64,000 nucleotides of DNA from Hyaloscypha bicolor E (Eukaryota; Ascomycota; Leotiomycetes; Helotiales; Hyaloscyphaceae), in assembly GCF_002865645.1 (NCBI RefSeq), contig NW_020194693.1, positions 62,001-126,000 on the forward strand, given 5' to 3'. The notes beneath the pieces were generated by a model. It saw nothing but the letters and a program-made list of their open reading frames with translations, searched no databases and was not told where the DNA came from. Positions 24,896 to 35,824 of this stretch are shown here, piece after piece. Numbering within the stretch: position 1 is the stretch's first letter; each line of letters begins with the position of its first letter. Position numbers and translations under genes: made by a program.

Positions 24896-25731
24896 TCATC
24901 CAGCATTGCCGCCCCCCTGAATTTCAAGCATGAATCCAGGACTCCAGTACTCCCACTCATCACATTGCTTATCCACCCAAAGCATACTCTCGGAAACAAG
25001 ATCATCAACCGCTGTTTTCGCCCTTGCTCTCGGCCATCTCAAATTCAGCATCAGCATCGATACACTCACATAGCCAAGAAGTTGAGCTGCTTCAAGCACG
25101 GCGCTCTGGTCAACATTAAGTTCTTTGGGGACAGAGCGTATGTAGAGTTTATGGCCAACCGTGAGGGTGGAATAAGATGACCCTAAAGGCTTGAGCGTAG
25201 TGACCGCGCGTAGGATATCATCACTGGAGTAGTTAGCACCTCCTGGAGACCACACCTTTCATTAGCAAATACGCACTCCGTGATTTCAGTCCCTCCTTCC
25301 ATCCTCGTGCTCATGATGCGGTCCTTGACTTCTTTCACGCCTATGAGCCCTCCATTCTCTTCCCTCGTAGCGCCGCAAACTTCCACGACTCTCACAGCAA
25401 GCTCGAAATAAAAATCATTGACGCTGTTCCCGAGTAACTGAGCCCAGAAACTTCCCCCTCCATCTTTCCCCGAGGCTCCGCTGCTGCTTGCCAGGGGGTC
25501 AACTCCTATCGCGGCACACATGCGTGCAAACTCGGCGCGGAAACTTGGATTTGAACGAATGTCTTTGGCATGGGTTTGGGCGAAGTTTTGTAAGAGGGAC
25601 CGGAAGACGGAGAGCTGGGTTGCAATGGATGTGGAGTGGGAGCTTCGAAGGCTGTTGCCGTGAGATGCATATTGGGCTGATGTTATCCGAGATCGATCAA
25701 AAGCCGCAAGGCCGACTCCTTTCCTAGACAT
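24896..25731 (-). CDS. snf8: ESCRT-II subunit SNF8/VPS22
   Basis: Minus-strand exons 25731-25277 and 25223-24896 give 260 residues, close to the family length of about 250. The N terminus MSRKGVGLAAFDRS, the middle FRSLLQNFAQTHAKDI and the C-terminal DDILRAVTTLKPLGSSY, IRSVPKELNVDQS and WVDKQ...EYWSPGFM segments are hallmarks of the VPS22 subunit, which folds as winged-helix domains. ESCRT-II acts on endosomes, linking ESCRT-I to ESCRT-III during sorting of ubiquitinated membrane proteins into multivesicular bodies; in fungi it also serves ambient-pH signalling. The 53-nt intron uses a GTGCGT donor and a GCTAAC branch site, and removing it restores the conserved EIT-DDDIL junction. The gene is divergent from rps16 with only 231 bp between start codons. 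Confidence 0.93.
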
Positions 25732-25962
25732 GATGTGGATTCTAAGGGCCCGCCCCGATCCTGGAAACTGCGAGAACTGTTGAAGTTGAGGCAGATGTCG
25801 TTGTTCGAACTCACGTGGTTGATTATATAATTTCCCGTGACCGTTATTCAAAGAAACACATGCCCAGATCTGGCAGCGGTGGAACATTCGCTTAGCGACT
25901 TTAATCCCACAGCAATTTTCGACTTCATCCCGAAAACCACTCTTGAGACACCAACCGCAAAT
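25732..25962. promoter_or_regulatory. Shared snf8/rps16 promoter region with CACGTG
   Basis: The 231 bp between the two divergent start codons must serve both genes. A palindromic CACGTG lies at 25812-25817; this is the known binding core of Cbf1-type bHLH factors, which regulate ribosomal protein genes in some ascomycetes. Its use here is inference, since the hexamer is also expected by chance every few kb. Confidence 0.4.
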
Positions 25963-26548
25963 ATGGCCTCAACACAGAGTGTTCAATGCTTCGGCAAGAA
26001 GAAGACTGCTACTGCGGTAGCACACTGCAGGGTAAAGAGCGCCCCTATCCCTGTCCTGGCCTGCTGCTACTTCAAAGCTCCAATTCCCGCGGCGAGAACG
26101 AAGATGATGGAATACTGACGAGAGGTACAATAGGCCGGAAAAGGACTGGTTAAGGTGAACGGAAAGCCTCTCAACCTCGTCCAACCTGAGATCCTCCGAT
26201 TCAAGGTCTACGAACCCCTCCTCATCGTCGGTCTCGAGAAGTTCGCCAACGTCGATATCCGCGTCCGAGTGACTGGTGGTGGACACACATCTCAAATCTA
26301 CGCCATCCGTCAAGCCATCTCCAAGTCCATTGTCGCCTACTACCAGAAGTTCGTCGATGAGCACTCCAAGAACCTGTTGAAGCAGTCGCTGGTTCAGTAC
26401 GACCGAACGCTGTTGGTTGCGGACAACAGACGATGCGAGCCCAAGAAGTTTGGAGGTAGGCTCTGCTGGGTTGAGGAGGTGCAGAATGGTGCTAATTTGT
26501 GTTCCAGGTCCCGGTGCAAGAGCCAGATACCAAAAGTCATACCGTTAA
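25963..26548 (+). CDS. rps16: 40S ribosomal protein S16 (uS9)
   Basis: Exons 25963-26031, 26134-26455 and 26508-26548 give 143 residues, the length of the yeast protein. Sequence such as [23 protein letters not shown], the block [15 protein letters not shown], and the invariant C-terminal [13 protein letters not shown] identify it. That tail reaches the decoding centre of the small subunit and contacts P-site tRNA. Introns are 102 and 52 nt; the last exon is only 41 nt and encodes the essential C-terminal tail. It shares a short divergent promoter with snf8, and is convergent with tyr1 450 bp downstream. Confidence 0.96.
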
Positions 26549-26999
26549 AGAGGGATTTGTCTGGGAGCTTGGGTCTGGGAAAGTGGTTTGTGCTGCATTT
26601 GCAATGGATGGGCGAAACTATTTGCTGGCTGTAGAATTTTAGCAGACAAATGCAAGATTCTTCCCGCATACGCAGGAGTTGAGAACATATGGATCTTGGA
26701 ACGTTTGGCCTCAACTGTGATTCTTGGACTGCAATGTTATCGTCGATGGGTCCAGCCTCTTTGCGTATGAATTGGAGAAATCCTTAGCAATGCCGAGAAA
26801 CAGGTCTCATGCAGGTCGTCTTTGAGCTCTAGGGCGCACTTCAGATATCAAGGTTTGCAGAACTTCACAATCATCACTAAAGAACAAGTATGCAGTAAAA
26901 GGTGTAGTTTCCTAACTACATCGAAAGCCACAACGCTTGTCCAGCAATGCAAACGCCCTAGCCTTGTGCAAACCGTATATGATGGGATTGCCTCACTTG
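26549..26999. other. Short intergenic region between rps16 and tyr1 3' ends
   Basis: No open frame with any support. It should hold both 3' untranslated regions. Confidence 0.6.
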
Positions 27000-28772
27000 T
27001 TATTTCTGAGTATTCTCCAAGATAGTCTTTATCATCTCATTGCCCACCCTAGTAGCATCCTCAAACCTGCCCTTAAAAAAGTTCTGCGTGCTCAGAAACC
27101 GATCCTTGTACCCCTCGAAATCACCAAATGTAACGCAATCACTCCATCCTCTCGCCGCAAAAGTGAACTCCAAGTCATCGCTCCTGAATGTGTTATCTTC
27201 GATCGCAATCCTGATCACATCGTTCAGAAGAGCAGGCTTGCGGAACAGATATTCCGTGACGCCAAGCCAGAGACGAAAGAGAGGAGTTGAGCATATCATG
27301 TGGTCATAAGGGACTATGCCAAGTTGAGACCAGCAGTCTACCATGGCAAGGAGAGATAAGTGATTATTTGGAAGAGGCGTTGAGGGTTTATTGCCCAGTG
27401 AGAAGCGATCCAACACCTCATCTTTCAGCAGCAAGTCTTCATCCCACGTCTGAGCTCCGAAAACCTTTGCTCCTGCTTCCTTGATTCGGTCTTCAAGCTC
27501 CTCTCGGTGTCCGCCAAGCATCAGCTTGTACAGATCTGTGACTGACTGTGCGTATTGTCGGATTTGTTCTTTGGCATATGGATTCAGAATTGCTAGACCT
27601 GCGTAAACGTGCCACTTCTGGGAGTATATTCGAAGAGTCAAGTTGATCTTGACGTTTTCGATGCCGCCTACGTAACGTGCGATCTCCCAAGGGAACTGAG
27701 CATTGGCGTGCCAGGCTTTACCCATGCTAAGAAAAGCAGCATGAGTGACGGCTTGGGTGTCTGCTGTGATACGATCGTGCTGAGAGGCTGAGAGATAGAC
27801 ATGGGTTGATCCGAGGCATGAAAGGACATGCTCGACTTTGTCAAAGTTCCCTTGTGATGCGCGATGCTTGATCAGTACCTAATGAATGGGTCAAAATAAG
27901 AAGCGTAAGATCACAAGCCTTACTCACCAATGGCTGTCCTTTGGGATCAACATTGGGACCATGGAGGGAGTGGCATGAAACGATGTCCACATCTTCTGGT
28001 AGATGCTTCTCAAATGCTGCAATTTCTGGGGCTTTACAAGATGTTTGGCCACCGACAATAGCACCCTGCTTTGTGGCTAGAACATCATCGGCGTTAGGAA
28101 AGGAATGAGAGAGCATTGATCACTACGTACAAGGTCCATATTGAGCAGCGACTTTGTCAATGGAAGCGGCCTCGACATTGTAGATTATGTAGTCGCTTGC
28201 TCTGGACACGAGATGGCCATTGGGAAATATATAGATATTCTTCTATGGACTTCTCAGCACTTGATGAGGGATATGCTATGTACAAGGTGTTTACTCTATC
28301 TCCGTATTCTTCACACAAGCTCTCGTATTTGTCCTCCTTGTCGCAGGCGTTTACTCTGTGGTATGGCAGATTAGCGTCGATCATTGACCTGTTTAATCTT
28401 GGATTGAAACCATTAGCTTGTGGAACTGAGGTTGAAGGTTGAGTACGAGAAAAGGTTGAAGGTGAATAAAATCAGACAATGAAAAATAAGGTAGCTGAGT
28501 TGTTTCATCATTGAAAACCAACCGCGACACCCGGAACCAGAATGATACCGGGGGCGCTGAAGATAATACTCTAGCCAAATGCACTCGATAGGTCATCATG
28601 GTAAGAGAGGGCGTCGAGGAAGAAAAGGTGAAGGCTTACCATGGTAATATCGGCTCAAAGCCAAGAATGGGACATACCTCCATCCTGCCTCGCTGAGCCT
28701 ATTGGCATACATCTTCCCCATATCCCCCATGCCAATAAGGCCGATCGCGAAATTGTTCACCTTTCCAGCCAT
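27000..28772 (-). CDS. tyr1: Prephenate dehydrogenase
   Basis: Minus-strand exons 28772-28678, 28355-28295, 28242-28131, 28076-27928 and 27878-27000 join in phase to 431 residues. The N-terminal Rossmann motif GLIGMGDMG (about residues 10-20) binds the NADP cofactor. VSCHSLHGP carries the expected catalytic-region His, and the C-terminal half (LFRLWLGVTEYLFRKP, DDLEFTFAARGWS) matches fungal Tyr1. The enzyme oxidatively decarboxylates prephenate to 4-hydroxyphenylpyruvate, the committed step to tyrosine, in the cytosol. The first intron (322 nt) is much longer than the other three (52, 54 and 49 nt). A CACGTG lies about 290 bp upstream of the start (29062). The later exons contain ATGs that could mislead automated prediction into short models. 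Confidence 0.93.
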
Positions 28773-29400
28773 CTGGAAGGTCGAAGGTGAAGACTTGCAG
28801 AATTCAAGAAATTAAAGATGAACATTCAAGCGATGAAGTTTTGTAGCCCGCTAGCCAACACACTATTCCATTCTTAGCCGAGTTCGATTCACTAGCGAGC
28901 ATTCGGGCCGTGACTAGTGAGAATATCTGAAAAGCCCACGAGAGGAATGAAAGGCCGGAATCATAAATAATAATGCATTCATTTAGAAAAGAATGTGTTG
29001 CAAATCGTTAATGCCTTGGCTTTTGGTTCTTTAACTTGGGGTCTGCGTTGTAGAGTTGTGTCACGTGTTCCAGGTTCTTGCTATCTATCTCCTTGCGCAA
29101 TGTCCTGAAGTCTCGCAAGGAGTCGTCCCGTCAAAGAAAATGCATCGCACCTCCCCAGCCACTCCCCCGGAAGCATAAGCTATTTGAAGACGCAAAGAAA
29201 GTGTCCGTGCAGCCCTAAACGATAAGCTGCTATCCAGATATACCCTCTGCAGGCTAAACAGTCTCATGCCTCCGCACCCACCAGAAAAAGGGACCAAATG
29301 CTACTTCAACACATCCAAATTTGCCTGTTGCATGCCATAGAACCTTAGAGTTTTCTGCTGGCGACATGTTTCAATTCAAGGATCTATTCGTCCTCGCCAA
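28773..29400. other. Intergenic region upstream of tyr1
   Basis: Probable tyr1 promoter, including CACGTG at 29062-29067. The rest is AT-rich without supported coding sequence. Confidence 0.5.
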
Positions 29401-29874
29401 TTACAGCTTTTGCATCTTCGTCCTCGTCTGGGTTCGGCCCATTCGCGTTGACCTCAACAGAGGCAGTCCGTCGATACTCTGAGGCCCCTTCATGTCCCTA
29501 TTCGGAAGCCGAATGAAGTTGAATTCCGAATACTGTTGGCGAGGGTCTGACAACGAGATCCAAACCCAAGGGCGACGCAGCGTGAAGCACCATGGCCATA
29601 GCTTAGTGTCTGATTTTAGACACTTTGCTTGATTAGTTTTGCCCCTAAAGAAGCCAGGCACACCAGTAAAGACCGGGCGCGTTACGCACTTGTTTGGAAC
29701 TCTCTCAGCTTTGGTGGAGTCAAGTCCTGGAATCGGCTGGAAAGCGAAATTCTTCCCATACAATTTACTTAGCGCCGCACGGTTCTCCTCGAAAGATACA
29801 AATCGCGGCGGCCGCTTCATAGTTGGCTGTTGCTTTCTGACTGTGACAGTCTGCGTGCGGTGGTCGTACGACAC
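29401..29874 (-). CDS. Hypothetical ORF, possibly a gene remnant
   Basis: A minus-strand frame of 157 residues, basic and hydrophilic. The same frame stays open upstream of the first ATG with protein-like sequence (ELFPQPKQGPRVAIKEV) until a TGA near 29944. This suggests that the ATG at 29874 is not the original start and that an exon or the 5' part of a gene is missing. The spacing of a GPRV segment followed by a FEENRAALSKLYGK helix is reminiscent of fungal 2EXR-type proteins, but the match is too weak to name. No membrane segment or signal peptide is present. Confidence 0.3.
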   Translation of the reverse strand: MSYDHRTQTVTVRKQQPTMKRPPRFVSFEENRAALSKLYGKNFAFQPIPGLDSTKAERVPNKCVTRPVFTGVPGFFRGKTNQAKCLKSDTKLWPWCFTLRRPWVWISLSDPRQQYSEFNFIRLPNRDMKGPQSIDGLPLLRSTRMGRTQTRTKMQKL

Positions 29875-29945
29875 CTCCTTGATAGCAACTCGTGGACCCT
29901 GCTTGGGCTGGGGAAAGAGTTCGCCTTCCGTGCATCAGAGTACAA

Positions 29946-30455
29946 GAAACAACAGAGGGGAAGAAGAAAGCTGGCCGGGGCCGTGCCCATGAGAAAAAGT
30001 AAAAGAAATTAAAATGATACTAAGTGGTTGCTTATACAGTATTTAAGATTGTAGTCACTGACACTGGATGGGAAGATTTATTTTTGCCCACCAACATTTT
30101 GGAGCCAACGAGCATCCAGCTTCCCCATATCGAGCATCTCGATGATAGCTATCACAAACCAAACAACCATTCCCCCGTCCGCAGGCGGCATTGTTGCAGA
30201 AAGTCAATTCATGACATTTTGAAGTGGAAGGGACTGAAGCTTGAAGTCGTTGGAAAATACCTAGCAAAGAAGCTCGGGGCCGCGCTAGTCATTGCAGAAA
30301 ATCACACCGCCTTCCAACTAAATGCACCAGCCAATCAACGCGCTCTGTCGTGCTGGCGAAGGTGACTAAGTTTTCCACACAATAATTTCTTCGAAATCTG
30401 ACGAACTTTCAACCTCTGAAATACTGCACCAGATCACCAACACCATAAACTCACC
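29946..30455. other. Upstream region of rps14
   Basis: Probable promoter and leader of rps14. Open frames here are short and unsupported. Confidence 0.5.
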
Positions 30456-31167
<712 letters not shown>

Positions 31168-31716
31168 ATTACTCGCGGGATGGTGTTTACATGGCTTGGG
31201 TTTCACTGTGGATTGACAACTACGAGGGAGGACGGCATCATTTGCCTGGCCCCCAATTTGCTCTACGTGTCACATTGCAGCTTTATAGCGCAACAGTAGA
31301 AAACCAATGGCTATGAAAAAGCCTCAAGTGCAGTTCCATGTACATCTTTATGCTCCTAAACTTCATATCCGTCCTGTAGTAAAACGCCTTCGCTATGCCC
31401 AGTCTCTGATCACACAAGTTACAGATCCCCCTTCCCAGCCTGAAGCCAAAGGAAAATGCAGAGCACCATGCCAAATGCCAACCATTCATCCGCCCATCAA
31501 TCATGATATCCTGCCCCAAGAAATTTTGAGATGCGCTAACCCAATGAGATACTCTTAAGTCGAAACAGAGAGTCGAATCGTGTTGTTGCACTTGTCAAAC
31601 CATGAATCATGAATGCCGGTATACTAGAACTTCCACTTAACGGCTGAACGAGAATTCCGACGAGAGACCTTCTTGCCTAGACCTAAGAGCACCCAAAGGA
31701 AATTAGAGAAACGCAA
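31168..31716. other. Intergenic region between rps14 and aar2 3' ends
   Basis: Contains the two 3' untranslated regions. I see no supported gene or RNA. Confidence 0.55.
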
Positions 31717-34019
31717 CTAAAACTTTATGAGACCTTCTTCTCTTCCCTCTGAATCCAGCGTGACCACGGCTGGCGCAAACTCACCTCTCTCGTCCTCAGC
31801 CTCGAAGTCCTTGAGTTCAGCTTCAACCATCTCTAACAAGGTAAATCAGCAATCCGTTAATGAGTCTGTTTTCGAGAGGATCAGGATATTGCCTCACGAA
31901 AATATCATGAAGCATTTACGTGAGGAAAGGGAATTCGGTTTTGTACGTACCGCCGTCCTCAAGTTGGATTTTGCCGGAACGAACGTAGTTTCCTCGGAGA
32001 TCCCAGCCCCATCTCCAAAGCCATGACTCCAATGCCTCGAAAGTTTTGCCCACAGCACTTTGTTGATCTGATAGGTCAGAACCTTGAGCTAGCAGTTGCT
32101 CATTCAGACGCGATTTGAAAGTGATCAAAAGCATCTTGAACTCGTTGCGGAGATCCGGCTCATAGTCGAGGATGCTGCCACCACTCATTGTTGCCTCATC
32201 GAACATCAATTCAGCGTGGACTGCTTGAATGAACTTGCAGTAGAAGACGGGAAGCTCCAACACGAGACGATATGCCTTGAACATGATCTTGACAACGTGG
32301 GCCTGTCCAGAGAATTAGATACTATAGATCGAGAAACTCGGAGAGAATGGGGAGGCTTCGGAGCTGTTTTGGCTCCTGAGAAAGGGCACGGGCTCTTGGC
32401 TCTCATGGAATAGACAAAACAAATGAGGGCGGGCTGTGAAAATAAATCTTACCCAGTGTTCCATGCATGCCGCATTTCCGATAAGCATGCCTGTGAGATA
32501 ACAGAATTGAATTTCTCCAATGATCTCGTCAGAATCTTCATACGTGCAGCTACCTGAGATAATCGCCTTGATATGGGAGCTTGTATCCATTGCTTGCTCG
32601 GTGCGGTCCTTCACAGCGAATCAGCAACGTTAAATTGAGGAGAGTGCGAAGGAGATAGTGAGTCTCGAAGGCGTCTCGGATCGAATACCAAGGAAACAGT
32701 CAAGAAGATGTCCGCGGTAGCTCTACGGCTCCCGGAAGGGCGAGGAGCGAGGAGAAAATCGCAGCATAGGGTAAGACTTACCCGACCTCTAGAAGCCATT
32801 GAGAAGGTTCGGTCGGCCTTTGGAAAGATAAAACCAAGGACCTCATCTCTACCAGCGGATAGATCTACAGACTTGATATCATGCGTAGAAGAGACTTGCC
32901 AGTGGTTCCACTCATGACCGGTGATTTTAGTAAGAAGAGCTCCTTTCATGCAGGAAGTCAGTTGTTGCCATTCACCTGTGGCTGTAGCGTGAGCAGTGGT
33001 TTGACTTTCCGAGCCACGAGAAGAGGACAGGTCGTAAGATAGGAGTCTATTCTCGAACTCGGGAAGGCCCTTTCGTTGAATGCGAATCTCGGCAGCACTA
33101 ATCTCCCTGTCCACTGTCAGTGTCACGGTCCAGAGGTCAACTTTCTCTTCGTGGCGGTACAACACCCACTCGCCTAATCACGCTGGCTACCAAAAGATAA
33201 AATTACTTACTCCTCTAGAACCTCGCCGTATCTGTCCCATCTCTTCACAATGATTTCACCAAATTGGTCGGAAGCCTTCTTCGAAGACATAAGCCAGAAG
33301 CCACTGCGAAGCGAGGATATGCCCGAACCACCCCAGATGAAGTGTGCTCCTGGCGGAATATTCTTGATACCCTCAAACTGCTCCTTCAGACTAATTTCCA
33401 GGCACCGCGAATCATAGCCAAAGAGAGATCCTGCAGGAATGTCTCTAACAATGACAACATCACCTGACTTCAAACACTCATAGGTTTCACCGGATGGAGC
33501 TCGAGTTGGCGAGGGAGAATGGACGCGAAGAGTGCCCAGCGGACAGGTGCCAACCGCATGGATGGAGCGTACAGACTTACCACTGATAGATTTGCCAGAT
33601 CGATCGGAGTTTGACTTTGACAGAGTACAGTTTTCCGCAGCCTCGACAATGCCGGAAGTTGAGTCACCACGAGCACGTCCACGGTCCATCTGCTCATCAG
33701 CCTGAGGAATGGATGAGAGAACATTTGTGATGCCCGGGTGGCCTTGGTTTGCGTCATTGCTGCCGTGACTGTCATTCGATTTGATGGATAGTTTCCGAGA
33801 GAGGGCAGAGGCTTGCTCTTTAACAGTTGAAGGACTCCGTTGTATAGAGATTTGATTTTGCATGAACGTTGAGTCATTCTTTGACGGGTAGTCACCGATC
33901 TTTGGGGGTGTTGACGTGATCAGGGGAGTTGCATGGAAAGCACTGTCAGACTCCATGGAAGTCCTGCTAGTGTTTGGGCTGCCAGCACCAGCCAGAGGAC
34001 CGTTGTTATGTTGCGCCAT
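31717..34019 (-). CDS. aar2: AAR2 family U5 snRNP assembly factor
   Basis: Minus-strand exons 34019-33211, 33106-32782, 32608-32453, 32302-31951 and 31832-31717 join in phase to 585 residues. From about residue 185 the AAR2 pattern appears: IPAGSLFGYD, GIKNIPPGAHFIW, SGFWL, IIVKRWDRYGEVL, then EISAAEIRIQ. The C-terminal helical domain follows with CTYEDSDEIIGEIQFCYLTG, FIQAVHAELMFD and QSAVGKTFEALESWLW, and an acidic end, DFEAEDERGEFAP. Aar2 holds Prp8 during U5 snRNP biogenesis, in competition with Brr2. The first ~184 residues are a Ser/Thr-rich extension not found in the shorter yeast and human proteins (about 355-385 residues). An in-frame ATG at 34070 would add 17 residues. Introns (104, 173, 150 and 118 nt) are longer than the local norm. 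Confidence 0.88.
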
Positions 34020-34624
34020 GGTGAGCAAGGAGCAAGTTGTTATGTAGTGACGGGGTGTCGTTGATTGCAAGTAAAGCTCTGCAATGTCGGCACCAACGAG
34101 ACAAGATTCCCGTCGGGATGGATTGTGACGTGCCTAGCGCCGGGGCGAAGAACCACTAGCGGCAATCCTCGCCTTGCAAGGGCAAGAGAATCTCAGTTTT
34201 CATGGCTTTGGTCGTGAATTAAAAAAGCCGGAAGACCAGACAGGGTCAAAATCTTGGGAAGGATCACTCAATACCTGTCGAGGTGGTGCATGGAATGCAT
34301 GGAATTGAGGGGTGCCTGGGCGTAGATGGCTGGAGAAACAGTTTGAGCTTTGTGTTGTAGATTGTCATCGACAGGATCAAGCACAAGCTTGTTTAGATTT
34401 TAAATCAGTCTGGAATTTTGATATTGGAGTTTTGAACAAGGGTCTCTTGATCAGTGCCCATCGGGATTAGCGTCGGGGGAGATGTGCGCCACATTGAGGC
34501 TCAAAGTACCCCACAATCTCCTTTCAACACTCTTGATCGGCAAGACGCTTGGAGCCCACATACAAGAACCGCAGAAGCAGAGCCCCAAGCTTCTGGAGAC
34601 TCTGGTTGGCCCCGTGTCGCGCAA
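34020..34624. promoter_or_regulatory. Divergent promoter region of aar2 and its neighbour
   Basis: About 600 bp between start codons pointing away from each other. The plus-strand neighbour has an upstream in-frame ATG at 34454, so its leader or an N-terminal extension may occupy the right part. I recognise no specific site. Confidence 0.4.
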
Positions 34625-35169
34625 ATGGCGAGTGCTCAGCAGGACAATTCGAAAGCATCTGCAGATGCTGCCCCTGTTGAGAATGGTCAAGACCTTGCCT
34701 CAAGCCCTGGGGAGGATAAGTGGGACGAGGAACGGCTTGAGAAGGCGATGAACACCTTGAAGGAGATGCATATCCAAGTTGGAACCCAAGGCCAATTGCG
34801 ATGAACCTATTGCTGATATGTGCTGTAGCTTCGTGGATTGCGGACCGCGGTCCCAAGGCTCATTGCACCCCTGACAACCAAGCAACCGTCACGTATGTAT
34901 TGCAAAGTCCCTTCATAACCCTCGCCTCCCAAATCTGGGAAATCGGAAACAAGCAGCTAACTCCATTTCCAGCCGAGACGCTCTACCACGAGTTCAGGAG
35001 ATCCACCAGCACTGCGAATCAAGAACTGCAGCAATTCTGGAAGTTGATGAATGACGAAGAGAGCCTCAAAGTCCTTGAACAAGCCAGAAAGAGCAGGGCT
35101 GAGAATCCAAACGGAATCAAGCCATGGAAAGTTACAGAACACCCAGACTGGGCCACGAGGGGCACATAA
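34625..35169 (+). CDS. Small conserved hypothetical protein
   Basis: Exons 34625-34777, 34829-34892 and 34973-35169 give 137 residues in phase. An acidic Ser/Asp/Glu-rich start leads to a helical segment (EERLEKAMNTLKEMHIQ, then LRGLRTAVPRLIAPLTTKQPSP) and a charged C-terminal half (NQELQQFWKLMNDEESLKVL, NGIKPWKVTEHPDW). It gives the impression of a conserved small fungal protein, but I cannot attach a name or function with confidence. The first donor is a non-consensus GTTGGA; the join is supported by the frame continuing as expected across CAA-CTT and by a TGCTGTAG acceptor. If the start is at 34454 the protein gains 57 residues. It lies 655 bp upstream of nip1 in the same orientation. Confidence 0.7.
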
Positions 35170-35824
35170 ATATAATTTACGGGGTGGCCTGCGCGACAAA
35201 CGATGTTGGGGCTTGAAAATTACAGCCATACAGTGTATGGCTACTGGCATCAGATGGGCGTTTTGGTTCGCGTCTTTGCGAAGCAAGGAGTTTTTGAGGG
35301 AACCTGGTGGTCCTCTACGTGGGCACCTGAGCAGAGATGGAGTCAAAAGTAGAGAGCTTGGGCGGTCACGCTGGCGCTTGGATCTTGTTGGTTTCTGGGG
35401 GGGGGGGTTGGAAATTCTCTCCGGAGGATCGTTGGTTTCTGATACTAGGACTGGTTGGCGTGGATGTAAAATTAGTGGTGTTGGGGGTGTGCACTGTGCA
35501 GCCCGGGTCGTGACTCGAACAGTTAGCAAGACCCAGTGACTCCCGTCACCAATAAAATTAACAGCACCTATCTATGTTCTTCCATTTCAGGAGCCCGAGT
35601 CAAGTCCAAGTCCAAATCCAAGTGAATGACTGGAAGGTGATTCTTGAATTCTTCGTTAGCCGACTTGCTTGCGTATCTCTCAGCACTTCAGCACTTGGGG
35701 CTTTTCTGATAGGCAGCCTCGCTTAATTACTGTAACCCCTCCAAACCACGCACCTCGTCGCGACAATTTTGCAAAAATTAAAGACCGCGCGCCGGACTCC
35801 ACAACCTCCCACCTACACGCAAAT
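35170..35824. other. Upstream region of nip1
   Basis: It contains the 3' end of the small conserved gene and the promoter and leader of nip1. There is a G11 run at 35397-35407. A plus-strand frame at 35051-35539 overlaps the previous gene out of phase and is a shadow. Confidence 0.5.

Noticed and set aside
26032..26133. C/D-box snoRNA in the first rps16 intron (GATGATGG followed by CTGA)
   Set aside because: The two boxes are only a few bases apart and the CTGA is the branch-site sequence.
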